Of a stretch of 46,815 bases of DNA, positions 13,001 through 21,036 are shown piece by piece. The notes under the pieces were generated by a model that was given only the letters and a program-made list of their open reading frames with translations, was not told the origin of the DNA and made no database searches. This DNA comes from Plakobranchus ocellatus. Taxonomy: Eukaryota; Mollusca; Gastropoda; Plakobranchidae. Both the position numbers and the translations under genes were made by a program. Location: NCBI GenBank assembly GCA_019648995.1, contig BLXT01007982.1, positions 396,625 through 443,439 of the forward strand, in the 5' to 3' direction. Within the stretch, counting starts at the first letter, position 1; the number at the start of each line of letters is the position of its first letter.

Positions 13001-14564
13001 TGATTGATTGAGGCCCACTCAGAGTCTGACATAATTTTTTTCCGTGTGACTGAAGTGGAAACTGAATTGATTTTGCTGGTGCTTGTAAACAACACCACTG
13101 ACCAGGCTGTGCACTAAGAACAGTGCCTATAAAAATACAATTAATAGCCTATGTTTGCTTTTTTGAAGTTTTTCAAAATTTATTAAATAGGCTTATAGAT
13201 CTAGGCTTTTGGCACTCAACTTTTGCATTTTTTTTTCAGAGTGCAAAATAAATGTTGTCAACTTTATTAAGATTGTTAAATTTTTTTTTTCTTCTGATGT
13301 CTATGTCTATGTGTTCAGTTTTTTGTGTGTATCATTAAGCATGTGTTTCTTGTTTCTTTTGATTTTAAGAAATATTCAGTTACTCAGCTTCAAACACATG
13401 TTGTCTACTGTTTCTTCACATCAAAATGGAATATATCAATAGAAAAACGCACAAAATATATTTTTCAAATTTAATTCATCAAATTACAAACAAAGTACAC
13501 CCATTTTAGATTCATCCTTTAAAATTTCAAAGGAAATGAAGCAAAAACAATGATTTTATTGGCCTTTTCCCGAGGCATCCAACTTAGACTCCCCAAAACC
13601 CAAAATAATGTAAACAAACCAGGGATCACTTGTTGGCAGGAAGCTGAACCCTAGAAAAAAATGGCTGCCATATTATTATAAACCTTAAAGGGTTAATGGA
13701 ATTTTCTATTTTAGAAAGGTAAACAAAATTGAATTCGAATGGTAACAATGAAATCAGTGACCCAAATTGAAACAAGTCTTTGCAGTACGAGTAGAATGAA
13801 AATTTTAAGAACACTTTTCTTTTCATAATATCATTAATCTAGGACCGATTCGTTCAACATTAAGGTAAACACATTGGAATGTTTGCATGGAAACTATAAA
13901 TGTTAAACACGCTGGCTAAGTATTTGCACAGATTTAGACAGGGACTGATATGATATCCTCTACACCCTTCCCCCGTCCTAAAGGTACACCTCCATTATTA
14001 ATTTTGAACTTAGTTATATTGAGTCCTTTATTTTTTATTTTTTGGTTCAATCAGTATCAGCTCCTGTCATATTCAGGTTTGTTCCGCATTTTTGCCCTTG
14101 AAGTTCCTCATAATTTTTTTCAAGGGTAGGCGTGTCTGCCTTTGAGGAACATCAGCACCAGCATTGACATAAATTTATTATCACTTTTGGAAGTCGATCC
14201 TTTTCCTTTGGAATCCCACTTAGGCAGTTATGGCTCTTTATTAACCAAAGAGTTTATCAATCATTGTTCATGAGCTGGTAGCAGCCTTTCAATTCTCATT
14301 GGATTAAAAGGCATGAGCAACAGACCTGTGGAATGTACGTGCATGGGGCAGATTTTTTTTGTTTTGTTATGCAGTTTTTGGCAACAGATTTCTGATGTCG
14401 TTTCAATTTTCTCTTTTCATAAAGCACACTTGACATTTACAATTAATCTATTTGAAAATCATGTTCTAATTGATGTTTGTTTTTTTTGTTTTTTTTTTTT
14501 AGGTGTCATTCCTCATATCCACAAGTCCCTGATAGGAAAGAAGGGTTCTCAAAAGGCAGCATAA
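1013..14564 (+). CDS. H2AZ: Histone variant H2A.Z, five coding exons (joined)
   Basis: Histone H2A.Z replaces H2A in nucleosomes near promoters and is deposited by SWR1/SRCAP-type remodellers. Exons 1013-1015, 1155-1232, 1344-1457, 6423-6552 and 14503-14564 join in frame to 128 codons plus TAA, the usual H2A.Z length. Visible hallmarks are the N-terminal [15 protein letters not shown] tail, the [11 protein letters not shown] start of the histone fold, the SHGRVGA L1 loop, the [20 protein letters not shown] stretch, the GDEELDSLI acidic-patch and docking region, and the C-terminal [16 protein letters not shown] tail. All introns are GT-AG, with phases 0, 0, 0 and 1. Residue 2 is Pro where many animals have Ala, and the protein ends SQKAA. 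The gene is intact, with no frameshift. H2A.Z mRNAs are polyadenylated, which fits the lack of a histone stem-loop. Confidence 0.97.
1155..1232 (+). CDS. H2AZ: H2A.Z coding exon 2 (N-terminal tail)
   Basis: This exon has 26 codons, from Pro2 to Gln27. It holds the Lys/Ala/Gly-rich tail with its acetylatable lysines and the RSARAGLQ lead into the fold. The donor is GTAAGA. Intron 2 is 111 bases. Confidence 0.97.
1344..1457 (+). CDS. H2AZ: H2A.Z coding exon 3 (alpha1, L1, alpha2)
   Basis: This exon has 38 codons, from FPVGR to LTAE. It covers the first histone-fold helix, the L1 loop that distinguishes H2A.Z from H2A, and most of helix 2. The acceptor is CTCTTCAG and the donor GTAAAT. Intron 3, which follows, is 4,965 bases. 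Confidence 0.97.
1550..1655. repeat. TCTAGA/GATCTA-rich simple repeat in intron 3
   Basis: Short overlapping palindromic words (GATCTAGATCTAGA and variants) recur here. Similar clusters occur at 12655-12690, inside the piggyBac fragment at 16661-16684 and near 34800. They look like a genome-wide compositional habit rather than a unit with a function. Confidence 0.6.
2450..3040 (+). repeat. Three-unit tandem repeat, about 160-230 bp units
   Basis: Three diverged head-to-tail units start at about 2450, 2650 and 2880. Each starts with CTTCC plus a T-tract and GCTTSTGATGTGCTATGCT. Each then runs through a GGGTA-CTAGATTC segment, a GAAGATAGA-GTAGATCTAGGTGTT segment and, in the first two, TATATGCTCCAAA. 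Units 2 and 3 share TTTGTATTTGTAGGCCTAATAGG. Unit 3 is shortest and most decayed. No open frame is conserved across the units. Confidence 0.75.
3102..3216. repeat. Short element bounded by 16-bp inverted repeats
   Basis: GCAATTTTAGTCAACT at 3102-3117 faces AGTTGACTAAAACTGC at 3201-3216, a 16-bp inverted repeat with one mismatch. It encloses about 83 AT-rich bases. It may be a tiny MITE remnant or a chance hairpin. No clear target-site duplication is seen. Confidence 0.4.
3217..6422 (+). other. Remainder of H2A.Z intron 3
   Basis: AT-rich intron sequence with homopolymer tracts, for example the long A run near 3267. I see no coding segment or recognisable element. It ends in a typical TTTGCAG acceptor. 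Confidence 0.7.
6423..6552 (+). CDS. H2AZ: H2A.Z coding exon 4 (alpha2 end to docking domain)
   Basis: This exon is 130 bases: 43 codons plus the first base of a glycine codon. It encodes [13 protein letters not shown] through IKATIAGG, including the acidic patch residues. The donor is GTATGT and the phase is 1. Intron 4, which follows, is about 7.95 kb and holds transposon copies A, B and C. Confidence 0.97.
6553..7540 (+). other. Start of H2A.Z intron 4, no gene seen
   Basis: AT-rich intron sequence. A stretch near 7249-7290 (GGATGCCAATTTTCCG) faintly resembles the left end of the dispersed copies that follow, but too weakly to call another copy. Confidence 0.6.
7541..8795 (+). mobile_element. 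Dispersed TIR element, copy A (left end eroded)
   Basis: First of four copies of one family. The left end starts inside the terminal repeat (CGCCTACCGTTCCGGAAATT). The right end is an intact AAGGGTAGGCATGTCTG. Internal landmarks shared with the other copies are TTCCGGAA subterminal repeats, a GACATATCTTTGCGAGGAAAGC block, GTATCTTGGATAAG, and GTTTAATGGAATTTTC. Relative to copy B it lacks a stretch of roughly 100 bases near 8550. It contains a 110-codon open frame (7880-8212), unrecognised. It is inserted in H2A.Z intron 4. The superfamily is unknown. Confidence 0.8.
8796..9438 (+). other. Intron 4 spacer between copies A and B
   Basis: AT-rich intron sequence. Open frames here (for example 8789-9016 and 9253-9555) match no family I know, and the second runs into copy B. 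I call no feature. Confidence 0.6.
9439..10852 (+). mobile_element. Dispersed TIR element, copy B (most complete)
   Basis: Both ends are present. The left is CAGACATGCCTACCCTTCC and the right is AAGGGTAGGCATGTCTG, an inverted pair of about 17 bp. The flanks read GAAGGC on both sides, a possible 6-bp target duplication. At 1,414 bp it serves as the reference copy. TTCCGGAA words recur near the left end, and ATTTTTTGAGGAACATCAA-like sequence (minus-strand reading) lies at the right end. There is no transposase, so it is probably non-autonomous. Confidence 0.85.
10853..11245 (+). other. Intron 4 spacer between copies B and C
   Basis: Short AT-rich intron stretch. I see no gene or repeat in it. 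Confidence 0.6.
12147..13696. mobile_element. piggyBac-like insertion nested in copy C
   Basis: The insert is flanked by TTAA at 12147-12150 and 13693-13696. Copies A, B and D keep the unoccupied site, where ATGTTTAATGGAATTTTC reads straight through. The ends are ACCCTTTTGCG on the left and, inverted, CCCTTTAAGG on the right, the CCCTTT-type terminus typical of piggyBac elements. TTAA duplication is the hallmark of that superfamily. The interior holds a GC-rich CCGGCCCAA doublet and an assembly gap, and no transposase is visible. It is probably a non-autonomous element. Confidence 0.75.
12234..12354. other. Assembly gap (121 N)
   Basis: A run of N lies inside the nested piggyBac-like insert. 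It directly follows GC-rich repeated CCGGCCCAA words, which may have stopped assembly. The open frames that cross it have no meaning. Confidence 0.99.
14503..14564 (+). CDS. H2AZ: H2A.Z coding exon 5 (C-terminal tail)
   Basis: The exon follows a long T tract and a TTTTTTTAG acceptor. It completes the split glycine and encodes [19 protein letters not shown] before TAA at 14562-14564. Confidence 0.97.
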
Positions 14565-15630
14565 CCACCAGGTGTTCAAGCTCATTTTACCATTTTTATC
14601 GATTCAAGTTTGTATTGTCATCATCTTCATTGTGTGCACCGCTTGATGTCATTTTATGTAAACCATTTAATTTTACTTTGTAAGCATAGTTTTAAGTGAT
14701 TAAATATCTTCATATAAATTTCTCTTTGTTTTGCTTATCAAAATGTTTGTTCATCTGTTTTTGATAATTTCAAGTGAAGTGCAAACCACCTTTCAAATCG
14801 ATCTTGAAATCAATCTGTAGCATTTTGATCAGATTTGTTAATTAGCTTTGTATTGGAAACGTATTGATTGTTGTAAAACAGAAAAGACAGATCTTTTTTA
14901 AAATCTAATCTGTCTAAAGTGTAATCCAGGACATCCTACTAATGGGGGCTGGTCTTTAGACTTGTAGTGCCACCACAAAATGAGATGTTTTGCTGCAGGA
15001 GCATGGGCAATCAGCACAGGTGTGCAGTTGTCTACACTTTACCTTTGCATGGCCTGGCTGTGTTCAATAGTGGTTGTGTTTTCTGGAAGTGGAAGGCATT
15101 AAAAATATCTCTTCATTGCCCATTTTTCTTGTAAAATGTCTCATTTTTGTAGTTTTGTAGTCACGCCTAAATGTGTATTTAAAGAAGCTGCCTATCAGAA
15201 ATATAACAATTTACAATACAATCTCCCTGCGGGGTGTTAATTTATTTGGCAAGTGAACCATCCATATCAAATGAGTTTTTTTGGCAATCTTCCAGTAGTA
15301 TTTTCTTTTATTTGAAAACAGTTGAAAACGGAGAAATTTTTAAGTGGCAATTACAAATGACTCATTTCATATAGATGGGCCACCTATAATGATATACTGC
15401 AAAGTATGCAAGCTCTTTCATTGTACAGAAATCCATCAAAATGTAAGCAAAGAAATGGATTGAAGCAAGTCACCATTTGGAATACATTCATGAGAAACTG
15501 AGATGTAGTAAAGGATACTGAAAATGGAACTGACAGCAGGGCATAGGCATCATTTATTTTCTTTCCTATAAATTTTTGTTGTAATTGATTAGTTGTAAGG
15601 GGACAATAAAAATTACCTGCTGTATTGCTG
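14565..15630 (+). terminator. H2A.Z 3' UTR with candidate poly(A) signals
   Basis: The first candidate signal is ATTAAA at 14699-14704, about 135 bases after the stop. A canonical AATAAA lies at 15605-15610. The first would give a short 3' UTR like that of many H2A.Z mRNAs. The sequence alone cannot choose between them. No histone stem-loop is seen after the stop. Confidence 0.45.
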
Positions 15631-16460
15631 GCTGATACAGTGATAAACCTAGACTTGCTATTCCTACTAATGTAATCAGTAGGCTATTGGAAAAAATCCA
15701 TTTTGATGGTGAACTGCCTGGCACATCCTTGGGAGGGGGGTGTTGCTTGCAAAGCTGATGTTTTAAGTTTACAAAAGTAACATGTCATATGTTGGCAGAC
15801 TTTCTAATTTTCAACTTCACAGAAGCTAATTTGCAATCAAATTTGATTAAAACAGGCAAGGGGTTTAATGGAGCTAAGGTATGTGAAAAGATAAATGCCC
15901 TGATAAGATGATATATGACATGCACTAGCAACATCTGTTGCATTTATAGATTCTACAAAGTAAAAAAAATAAATTTGAAGCTTACATCGCTGGGGGTCTT
16001 TTGGCCGACTTTTGCAAATATTGTAAAAAAAATAACTAGTTACAACAATGAACTTCAAAAAAAAAAAAATTTGAGTATTATTATGGGGGAAAAAAAGGTA
16101 CCGGTATGCAATGTCAAATAAAATTTAAAAAATTTTAATGTACTTTTCATGTTTTGGCTTCATTGGTGTATGTAATTGGGTCAAATTATACATTGGAGTG
16201 TGAAAAAAAATTTTGATGAATTACCTATGTATGACGGCCACCTTGAATTTTTTAACCGTTAATGATCCACATGGCCCGCGACGGCCATGTACCATATCGC
16301 CCGCTATATAACACTACTAAAAAACTCACTGGACCGAAATTTTATGGACCAGATATTACGGCGGAAAGGAGCTATATTGGAAGCCGAATAGATAGCCTTC
16401 CTAATACTTTTTTAATGAACGTAATCGGTCGACAAACGGCTGAGCTACGATTTTTTGAAG
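15631..16460 (+). other. Intergenic, possible 5' part of the piggyBac remnant
   Basis: AT-rich until about 16220, then base composition becomes more even. A 69-codon open frame at 16262-16471 overlaps the start of the piggyBac fragment. I do not recognise it, and it may be part of the same element's leader. Confidence 0.4.
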
Positions 16461-16968
16461 ATGGCCTTTAGTTTCTCGCAAAATTTGACGGTCCTAAGCC
16501 AAAATACTAATGATGATGGTACCCCGGTCGATGAATTTGATGACAATGCGGATGAAAGTGATGTAGAATTTGAATTTGATTGAGATGAAGAAGAAGACAT
16601 TGATGGGGATATTGAATTGTCAGATAAGCTTGACCCTGATCAGCCTAATGACGATGAAGGCCTAGGTCTAGATCTAGACCTAGGTGACGCAAATCTTTAC
16701 CAATGGACTGATGAGTTAAAACCTGTTGAAGTAAACCTTTTTACTGAACTTGTAGGCCCTAAAGCAGAAGATTTAGTATTAGACCTTACCCATGAAAATC
16801 GACCCATTGACTTCGTCAATTTATTTTTCACATCTAGTTGAAACACTAGCAACACAAACAAACCTATATGCCACACAAAGACATGCAAGGAAATTCAAGC
16901 CAGACACACCTCAAGACATAGACATATTTTTGCATCTGAACTTTACGTTTGGTATTGCTACTATCTGA
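16461..16968 (+). pseudogene. piggyBac transposase N-terminal fragment, broken
   Basis: The frame opens at the ATG at 16461 and gives an acidic N-terminus rich in Asp and Glu, typical of piggyBac-type transposases. It then reads NLFTELVGPKAEDLV, RPIDFVNLFFT and, after a frameshift near 16825-16835, HLVETLATQTNLYA and DIDIFLHLNFTFGIA. These match the start of the DDE_Tnp_1_7 (piggyBac) region in order: the F-x-x-x-x-GP step, the P-x-D-F-x-x-L/F-F block, and the V-x-x-T-N-x-Y-A block. An in-frame TGA at 16581-16583 and the frameshift make it non-functional. The frame stops at 16966-16968, before the catalytic Asp region, so the rest is lost. It lies downstream of H2A.Z and is unrelated to it. 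Confidence 0.8.
16661..16684. repeat. Perfect 24-bp palindrome
   Basis: The sequence starts CCTAGGTCTAGA and ends with its exact reverse complement, TCTAGACCTAGG. It sits in the acidic coding part of the piggyBac fragment, where it encodes the repeated Leu-Asp stretch. Confidence 0.9.
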
Positions 16969-19050
16969 AACTGTATTTGGGTGTTGCTTGTGTAGCACAT
17001 ATTTGCTCAGTTCTATCATTCTCTCTGAATTTAAATGGTGATAATGAATAAATTACAAAAAAGAAAATTTGTTGAAAAACGTATTTTTTTTATTTTCCAT
17101 TTTATGATTTTTTTTTCATGTTGACATATTTATAAAATACCAACATATTTGGCATCACTTGAAAGCTAATCCATTTTCCTTTCATTTGCAATTTTTTTCA
17201 AAACAATGTGACAAAAGGCAAATTTTATACGAATTTTTTAAGTAAAACTAGTGGTATAGGAAATTAGAGTTATTCTCCTTACATTGGCACACAAATGGTG
17301 TGTTTTGTTCGAAGCCTCTGGTACATTTTAATGGTTATTGTGAACATTTTTTTTTAATAAAAATATTTTTTTACCAATTTCCCTGAAATTTGTCATGAAA
17401 CATCTAAGAAACCACATAATTATTAATATAAACATTTCTATAGAAATGACTCTCATATCATTACAAATGAATGGAGCCTTCATAATAATAACCCAATCAA
17501 ACATGGCACAACTGGTTTGTTTTGGGGGAATAGAAGATATTTAACATTTCAAGCCAAACGAGTTTTAAAGCAGATCTGGGTTGACAAAAGTTTTGGTGTC
17601 TCGCTCTTGGGGCATATACCAGAGACTGTACATATATATGTCATTGTCAGTAATTGCTCAAATTCCGGCAATTATAGTATACCTGCCTGGCCTTAATTAA
17701 ATATACATGTATCAATATTATAATGTCTTCTCCAACCAGTAAAGTTTTTGTTAAGGTCAGGAGAGGCCCCCTCCCCTTAAATTTTAACCCTCAGCTAGGG
17801 CGTAAGTGGCTTGACTAATGCAATTTTTTTTAAGGCACAGGTCTGATACTAAGATAGCAAAGCACTAAATTAAAATAAAAAATGTGCATGCACAGCAAAG
17901 TGGTTCTACTATACTATAGTCTACATATTAATTAACAAATGAGCTTGATTTCAGTAATTTCATGTAATTTTGCTATTAGTATTACGTACATGTACATTTA
18001 AATGTCACAAGACTGGCAAAGAGGCAGTATGTTTTACTCTGCTGGTGTTGGATTAAAAATCAAAGTTATGTAAATTTTGAAAGCATTACTAATGACATCG
18101 GCAATGGGCAGGATGCACTTCTCTTCCTGTTCTTTGGTCCAAAAGGAGAGGCTAAAAGAAAAAGATATAATTATCTGTTCCTAGAGTATACTGTATAGTC
18201 AACATAAACCCATGAAAGTGCTGACCCAATCTTTGAACCTTGACTATAAAAAGTGAGTCTTATGTAAGTAACTCCTCTATAACACAGGAATTTGTGGTGA
18301 GGTAATACAGTTTTTTAAAATTTCTCACTAAATATACTTCATGCAAACTAAAGAGGATTCGATTTGCATAGTGGAGCATGGTCAATACCATTCATTGAGC
18401 CTTTTTTGTTCTTACAAAATAAGGTGCGTCAATGTAAAACCCAAATCTATTTTTCCCTTGAAAACTTGAAAAGTCTCAAAAATAAATTGCGCTCATTTTG
18501 GTGACCATGAAAAATTACTGAGCAAGCGTTTTCAAGCAGGCCAGGAGTAAAAACTAATATAGTAATAACGTTTTAATAGACCCACAGCTTATAAAATCGC
18601 TGCAGAGGCAGACAAAACCTAATTTTTTTCAGGGCCAATAATTTTGATTTTCTTATAGCTCGCCAAAAATGGGTTTCCATGCATTTTCACACATGTGCAT
18701 TGTGGCAAATTTGCGACATTTTGCATGACTTCAGACATGAGTAACTTTTATATTAAATGAACCGATTTTGATTATCTTGGTATCAAATTAATCAGGAAAA
18801 CAAACTACATGACACTTTGATAGTATACTTTTAGATTTTTACCTTGTACATGTATTAAAACAAATGAGAAAAATTTTCATTTCCGAATTTTTGTGTAGAC
18901 AAAAATACCAGTGCCCCCTGACTAATAAACCTTTTCAATTACAAATGGTTTGCCAACAAAAAAATTGAAAAATTTGAACTCCAACACGTGCATTATTAGT
19001 AGCACTGAATGAGTCATCAAAATTGGATGAGCACAAACATCTCCAAAGTA
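16969..19050. other. Intergenic AT-rich sequence
   Basis: I see no confident gene. One exon-like island on the minus strand (18034-18151) is listed separately. The part just after the piggyBac fragment may be its eroded tail. Confidence 0.5.
18034..18151 (-). CDS. Candidate terminal exon, unrecognised
   Basis: On the minus strand a pyrimidine tract and TTCTTTTAG acceptor precede an open stretch that ends in TAA at 18034-18036. One frame reads LSFWTKEQEEKC, then ILPIADVISNAF and so on, 38 residues. A second frame is also open for a while and rich in Arg and Lys, so the frame is uncertain. No partner exon with a matching phase was proven. I do not recognise the product. This could be a chance open stretch. 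Confidence 0.25.
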
Positions 19051-20081
19051 CAGTGGAAACCTCAAAACTCTAAGTCTAAGTCAGATTATTCGAATTTTTC
19101 ATAAATTGAAGTATTAGCAATCTGCTGAGGTTTCTTTTTTGGCTTTTTAAATTCAAACCCATTATTCAAAGTAAAGGAAATCAATTGAAGCCCACATCGC
19201 CACAAAATACAATAACCAAAAAAAAAAAATGTTTTCTCTCGCTACCCCCAAAACAGTGCTGATAACTTTTAACTACTAGAAGTACAATGTAGAATGCCAA
19301 CAAGTAGGCCTACGCAACAAGCTGCTGAGATAGGGGAGGCGTCAAACTAGGGTCAGAGGAAGAAACAAGGGTGCTGAGTATAGGCCTTTAATAGTTTTCT
19401 TTGACTCAGACCTCTAATTTTGCTCTTTATGATTATTCAGTCTTATTTGATAATGAGATTTTCACTGCATATTTTTAATATAATATTACTCAAATAATTG
19501 ATGCCCAGATCTGGTTCAACTTCAACGGTTCAAGGCCTAATATTTATTACTATTGGACAAAATAAACGGATACCTCAACATATAGGTAGTGAATGCTTTA
19601 GTCATATATCTATGTAATAAAAATTTTACTTTGGCAGTCGAGTCTGGGCATTTCAAAATCATTGGGGTAGGTAAAAGGACTTTAAATTATCACAATACAC
19701 ATAATCATCTAAATTCAGCAAGCACTCAGTCACGATATATGCTCATAATATTTTTTAATGTTCATGCTGAGATTGGCTAGAGGCCTGCTGCAGACGTCAA
19801 AATAATAATTACTTTTTAGTACCTCATCATTATACATCAGAAATATGTGTATTGTCCCCTGTGTTTGCTGACCCCATAGAACTTTTGAGCTAGAGGGGAA
19901 AAACTGCCTTATTCAATATTTGCTTTATTGAGATGATAAAAATCACCATATTGCTCATATGTATTTTTAGCTTGATACAGACAATAAGCAAACATGAAAT
20001 TTTTTAAAACTAATTTTTAGCTTTTTACTGCATAATTGTCCTTTGGGCAAAGCAGTGCTCTTTTTCTTTTCTTTATGCTAC

Positions 20082-20159
20082 CTCTGTAAGGTCAGAGACG
20101 TGTCTTTTCAATTTTATAGGCATATCGCCCGGCTTTTTGGACTTACTGCTTGAACTCCA
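20082..20159 (-). CDS. Candidate small exon, strand ambiguous
   Basis: On the minus strand, T(9)AACGTACCCATCAG precedes 26 open codons (WSSSSKSKKPGD, then MPIKLKRHVSDLTE) ending at a GTAGCA donor, or at TAA at 20073-20075 if unspliced. On the plus strand the same place shows a TTTTATAG acceptor and GTACGT donor around a 47-base stretch (20120-20166) reading AYRPAFWTYCLNSTDG. Only one of these can be real, and neither is recognised. The island is more GC-rich than its surroundings. Confidence 0.2.
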
Positions 20160-21003
20160 CTGATGGGTACGTTAAAAAAAAAGCTGGCATCTTTTGTGTG
20201 TGTAAAACTATGAATTAGAACGGTCCACTGACAAAAGTTTTAGACTGACTCTAACCTCTAACGTAGAATTTTGCCCAAAATATTTTCTAAGAAATATGCT
20301 TAAATTGCAATACACCTGATTCTTGGCAGGCTACTGGTATTGATAAGGGATGCTTTTTAAAAGAAATTGCTCTTTGAACATGTGCCAATTGTGGCTTGTT
20401 TAATCTACGTTTTTTACACTTCTTCCAGCTTCATTAAAAAGAATAGAGAAACACATCTTATCATGACATTTATGGGTTGATTTTACTGCACATGTACCAT
20501 GCTGTTACTTGATTTATATAAAATTGTGCAATAATTTAGTGCATCAATTTAGGTTGATTTGCAGTAACTCGCATTATGAACTATACTATTACTAGTATAC
20601 AGTAAGCAGTACATGTAACGTATTTTTCAAATAACAAAAGTAAAGGAAAGATTGATAAGCCACTACTGTCTAGTGTCTAATAAACATCGCAATTAAAATA
20701 AGTAAAACTAATAGCACTAGTTGTGATAAATTTATAAGTAAACAAAATGTATGAAAGATACTGTGATGTCTCATTTCACCTCACCTTTTAATGTTTCATG
20801 TAGGCAGAAATTTATGCTTGATACGCCTTTAAATTAACTAATGCAAGTTCTTTACCGTAAAAAAAGATTCATTCTTTAAAACAAAGACTACACAAAATGG
20901 AAAACATGCATGGTCTGGTCACATGTGGAAAAAATGGTTAGTGCTGCATTAAAACTTGGAAGAACTGAAGTAAAAAAAAATACACAGGTGGTAGAATTCT
21001 ATT

Positions 21004-21036
21004 AATAGTATTATTAATTATTATCATAATACTATT
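21004..21036. repeat. AT-rich hairpin, 11-bp arms
   Basis: AATAGTATTAT at 21004-21014 pairs with ATAATACTATT at 21026-21036. The loop is 11 bases. It may be chance in AT-rich DNA. Confidence 0.5.

Larger units (their letters stand above)
11246..14138 (+). mobile_element. Dispersed TIR element, copy C (interrupted)
   Basis: The left end CAGACATGCCTACCGTTCC is at 11246 and the right end CAAGGGTAGGCGTGTCTG closes at 14138. Copy C aligns with copy B from 11246 to about 12146 and again from about 13697 to 14138. The piece between is a separate insertion, described next. Without it, copy C is about 1.34 kb, matching copies A and B. Its right part keeps the TTGCAGTACGAGTAGAATG block also seen in copy B. 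Confidence 0.8.

Noticed and set aside
16262..16471. 69-codon open frame upstream of the piggyBac fragment
   Set aside because: No family recognised, it overlaps the transposase start in another frame, and no splice or promoter evidence supports it.
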